In this document: piece after piece, positions 21,085 through 22,937 of the stretch
Position numbering within the stretch: the stretch's first letter is position 1
Layout: every line of letters starts with the position of its first letter
IMG/VR virus record: IMGVR_UViG_3300017765_000071
Span: 1-22,937 of that record
DNA from: a virus
Strand: one strand, 5' to 3'
DNA: 22,937 bases
Notes under the pieces: generated by a model
What the model saw: the letters and a program-made list of their open reading frames with translations, nothing else
Databases searched by the model: none
What the model was told of the DNA's origin: nothing
Made by a program: the position numbers and the translations under genes

Positions 21085-22587
21085 ATGGAAAATAAAATAA
21101 TAAACTCTTTAAACATTAGTAACACCGCTATAAACAAAAACGGTGAAAATAGATACTTTAGCGTATCAGGTGAAGCTGGCTCTAAATTTTCTTTAAGGAT
21201 ACAGCACACTAAAACTGGATCTGGTGCAGGAGAGTTTTTTTATAATTTTTTAGACAACAACTTTCCTTCAGCATCAACTCAATTTAATTCAGAAAGTGTT
21301 TTAAATATAGAAATGACATCTTCGGTTTACAATGGAACTATAGCTTTTCCATCTTCCGCTGGCACCTACACGTTTATGTTGATAGCTGAAGAAAATACTG
21401 AAATTTTTAACGGCGGAAAAGTAATTAGCAAACAAATTTCTCAAGGAGAAAGTGTTACAGTTACCGTAGCTACTGGAACTGAAAACACAAACACTTACGG
21501 TCAATCTGCTAGCCTTGGATCTACATCAGATCCTGCCGCAGCCAACGTAACGTCAGTAGGGCAAGCTGGAGGAGCGGCTAGCTCTACAGTGTCTAACACG
21601 TGGTCTGTTTTTAACAAAAAAAACGATGCTAATGGCTTTGGATTAATTGTTGACAATTCAAGAAAAATTACTGATAAATATTTTTATTACACAACTACGG
21701 AAACTGTTGATAGATCAAGCATTACTGAACAGACTGATACCGTAGATGGCGCAGTAAGCAGTAGCACTGCTGTTACTTTAGATACTAGTTATCTCACGAC
21801 TGGCATACAGGTTGGTGACTACGTTTTTGGCACTGGCGTAACGTATGGAACAACTGTTGCGGCTGTAAACGTAGGTAGCAACGTTAAAGACATAACTTTA
21901 TCGGCCGCTATGTCTATTAGTGACGGAGTAACTTTAACTTTTGTAACGCCTAGCAGTGAGGTTATAGTTGATGATTTAACAGATCTAGCAGTGGGTATGC
22001 AACTTTACTACTTAACTTCTACAACAAAGCCATCGACTACTACTATAATAAAAGGTATAAATACTGATACTAAAACTTTAACACTAAGCAGTGATCAAGC
22101 TTTTAGTGATGGATTAACAATGACTTTTAGAGCTTATGGGTTTTCTCTAATAAACTCTGTTTTAGGTACGCTGTTTGAGTCAAGTAACGTGTCTAGTTGG
22201 TACGCTAGAGCCGCCGATAAAGTACAAAGTCAACTTAGAGCGGCTGTTTCAAATACAAACGTAACTGTTACTACAACATACGGTATAGCTGGAGGAAGTT
22301 TAATAAATTTTGATGGAGCAAACGCGATCAATACTTCAACGAATAACGTTAATGTTGTGACGCCTGATCCAGACGGGTCAGATGGAGACGGGTTATTCAC
22401 TTGCGATATTACTCAGGGTTTTGCCGGTAAAGAAAAGCTAGGCTTTTTTGCGGCAGATAAAAATACAGCACTATGTACACAGTGTGATATTTATTTCTCT
22501 TTAACAATAAAAAGATACCCAAGCGCAAACAAAACCATATATTTAGACTTAGATAAGTTTATAACACCAGGAACTTCTGGAGCATAA
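21085..22587 (+). CDS. Tail/virion protein with tandem beta-repeats
   Basis: A 500-aa Thr/Ser/Gly-rich protein, beta-strand throughout, without membrane helices or catalytic motifs. The N-terminal about 130 residues form one beta domain (FSVSGEAGSKFSLRIQHTKT ... AGTYTFMLIAEE). A Ser/Ala/Thr-rich linker follows (about 130-170). Residues about 240-286 and 303-348 are two related units, each ending in LS-x(3-4)-[IF]SDG-[VL]-T-[LM]-TF. The C-terminal part contains an Asp/Gly loop (DPDGSDGDG) and CDIYFSLTIKRYP. Such Thr-rich repeat proteins are common in phage tails and fibres. The start follows the nozzle stop by eight bases with an A-rich leader (AATAAAAAC). Its place directly after the nozzle gene suggests a tail-attached decoration or adhesion role. 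Confidence 0.55.
   Translation: MENKIINSLNISNTAINKNGENRYFSVSGEAGSKFSLRIQHTKTGSGAGEFFYNFLDNNFPSASTQFNSESVLNIEMTSSVYNGTIAFPSSAGTYTFMLIAEENTEIFNGGKVISKQISQGESVTVTVATGTENTNTYGQSASLGSTSDPAAANVTSVGQAGGAASSTVSNTWSVFNKKNDANGFGLIVDNSRKITDKYFYYTTTETVDRSSITEQTDTVDGAVSSSTAVTLDTSYLTTGIQVGDYVFGTGVTYGTTVAAVNVGSNVKDITLSAAMSISDGVTLTFVTPSSEVIVDDLTDLAVGMQLYYLTSTTKPSTTTIIKGINTDTKTLTLSSDQAFSDGLTMTFRAYGFSLINSVLGTLFESSNVSSWYARAADKVQSQLRAAVSNTNVTVTTTYGIAGGSLINFDGANAINTSTNNVNVVTPDPDGSDGDGLFTCDITQGFAGKEKLGFFAADKNTALCTQCDIYFSLTIKRYPSANKTIYLDLDKFITPGTSGA
21802..21942 (+). repeat. Beta-repeat unit 1 in tail/virion protein
   Basis: Encodes residues about 240-286: GIQVGDYVFGTG, then TTVAAVN, ending with SAAMSISDGVTLTF. 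It matches unit 2 in order and in the final SDG(V/L)T(L/M)TF strand. The repeat is visible at protein level only. Confidence 0.6.
21991..22128 (+). repeat. Beta-repeat unit 2 in tail/virion protein
   Basis: Encodes residues about 303-348: VGMQLYYLTS, TTTIIKGINTDTKTLTL, ending SSDQAFSDGLTMTF. It has the same order and spacing as unit 1, with divergence at DNA level. Confidence 0.6.
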
Positions 22588-22597
22588 TAACTATAAT

Positions 22598-22937
22598 ATG
22601 ATAATAAATTTAAAATCACAAATGCAAAATACGTCACTACAAGTAGGTGATATAGCTTATTTTTCTACTAGTGTAGAAAACGTAGGTATAGGTCAAGTTG
22701 CTGGAGAGCCGCAAAAAATAGGCCCTATAATAAACATTGGTGTTAACGAAAATAATATTAGTTTTATAGAAGTAGAAGACGATGCAGTTGTTAACGTTCC
22801 TTCTGCAGACGATTTTTTAATGTTCTCTAAAGACGCTAGAATAAATACTAGTGGCTTAAAAGGTTACTTTGCTGATGTTACATTAATAAACGACTCTTCT
22901 AGTAAAGTGGAGTTGTTTGCAATAAGTTCTGATGTAA
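22598..22937 (+). CDS. Small conserved virion-like protein, 3'-truncated
   Basis: ATG at 22598, ten bases after the previous stop and its second in-frame TAA, opens a frame that runs past the window end (113 residues visible). The sequence MIINLKSQMQNTSLQVGDIAYFS, then GPIINIGVNENNISFIEVEDD, then FLMFSKDARINTSGLKGYFADV and TLINDSSSKVELFAISSDV is beta-rich with no membrane or catalytic motif. I recall the KDxRxNxSxLKGYxADV...ELFA pattern from short proteins near the tail genes of uncultured marine phages, function unknown. There is no Shine-Dalgarno; the leader is A/T-rich (CTATAAT). Its place after the tail-protein gene suggests a tail accessory. Confidence 0.7.
   Translation, partial: MIINLKSQMQNTSLQVGDIAYFSTSVENVGIGQVAGEPQKIGPIINIGVNENNISFIEVEDDAVVNVPSADDFLMFSKDARINTSGLKGYFADVTLINDSSSKVELFAISSDV

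Noticed and set aside
1-22937. Possible integrase, tRNA genes, CRISPR array or insertion sequence
   Set aside because: Looked for on both strands; no such proteins, cloverleaf-like sequences, spaced direct repeats or terminal inverted repeats were seen.

Overview
The window is a tightly packed, one-direction (+ strand) stretch of the virion-assembly and lysis region of a tailed bacteriophage, most likely short-tailed (podovirus-like). There is no tRNA, rRNA, integrase, transposase or CRISPR array. Three things suggest a Bacteroidota (Flavobacteria-like, probably aquatic) host: AT-rich DNA, AGA/ATA-rich codon use, and almost no Shine-Dalgarno sequences, with A/T-rich leaders directly before start codons. 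Gene content and protein sizes (TerL about 740 aa, portal about 800 aa, MCP about 500 aa, two adaptor/ring-like proteins, a very large nozzle/stabilization protein) resemble crAss-like phages and related uncultured marine podoviruses. This placement rests on recalled family patterns and was not tested by a search.

Layout. 1-1112: a truncated conserved phage gene, a small HExxH (zincin-like) protein and a two-TM-segment holin of the GTA-type, overlapping like an operon; together they form a candidate lysis cassette. 1117-1910: two small, probably beta-rich proteins of unknown role. 1946-3254: a helical coiled-coil protein, a small conserved protein, a protein that looks like two tandem GroES-like folds (possible co-chaperonin), and a small helical protein in the terminase-small-subunit position. 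3254-5467: large terminase with an unusual, lambda-type P-loop. 5472-7889: portal. 7918-9063: acidic scaffold. 9095-10600: major capsid protein. A strong UUCG-loop terminator follows (10612-10645). 10669-11529: conserved head-region protein of unknown function. 11590-13861: two adaptor/ring-like connector proteins. 13865-21076: a 2403-residue tail nozzle/stabilization protein with large insertions. 21085-22587: a repeat-containing tail/virion protein. 22598-end: the start of a small conserved virion protein, cut by the window edge.

How the genes work together. Terminase packages DNA through the portal into a shell made of MCP on the scaffold. The adaptor proteins and the giant nozzle close the head and build the tail, and the 500-aa protein probably decorates the tail. 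The holin, perhaps with the HExxH protein, serves release. Expression appears to be tuned by TAATG/ATGA translational coupling in the small-gene cluster, a nearly identical AT-rich leader before the scaffold and the post-capsid gene, the terminator after the MCP, and MCP codon choices that differ from its neighbours.

Most noteworthy are the tandem GroES-like protein next to the packaging genes, the HExxH/holin pair, the displaced-lysine terminase P-loop, the short motif shared by portal tail and scaffold head, and the expanded architecture of the nozzle protein.
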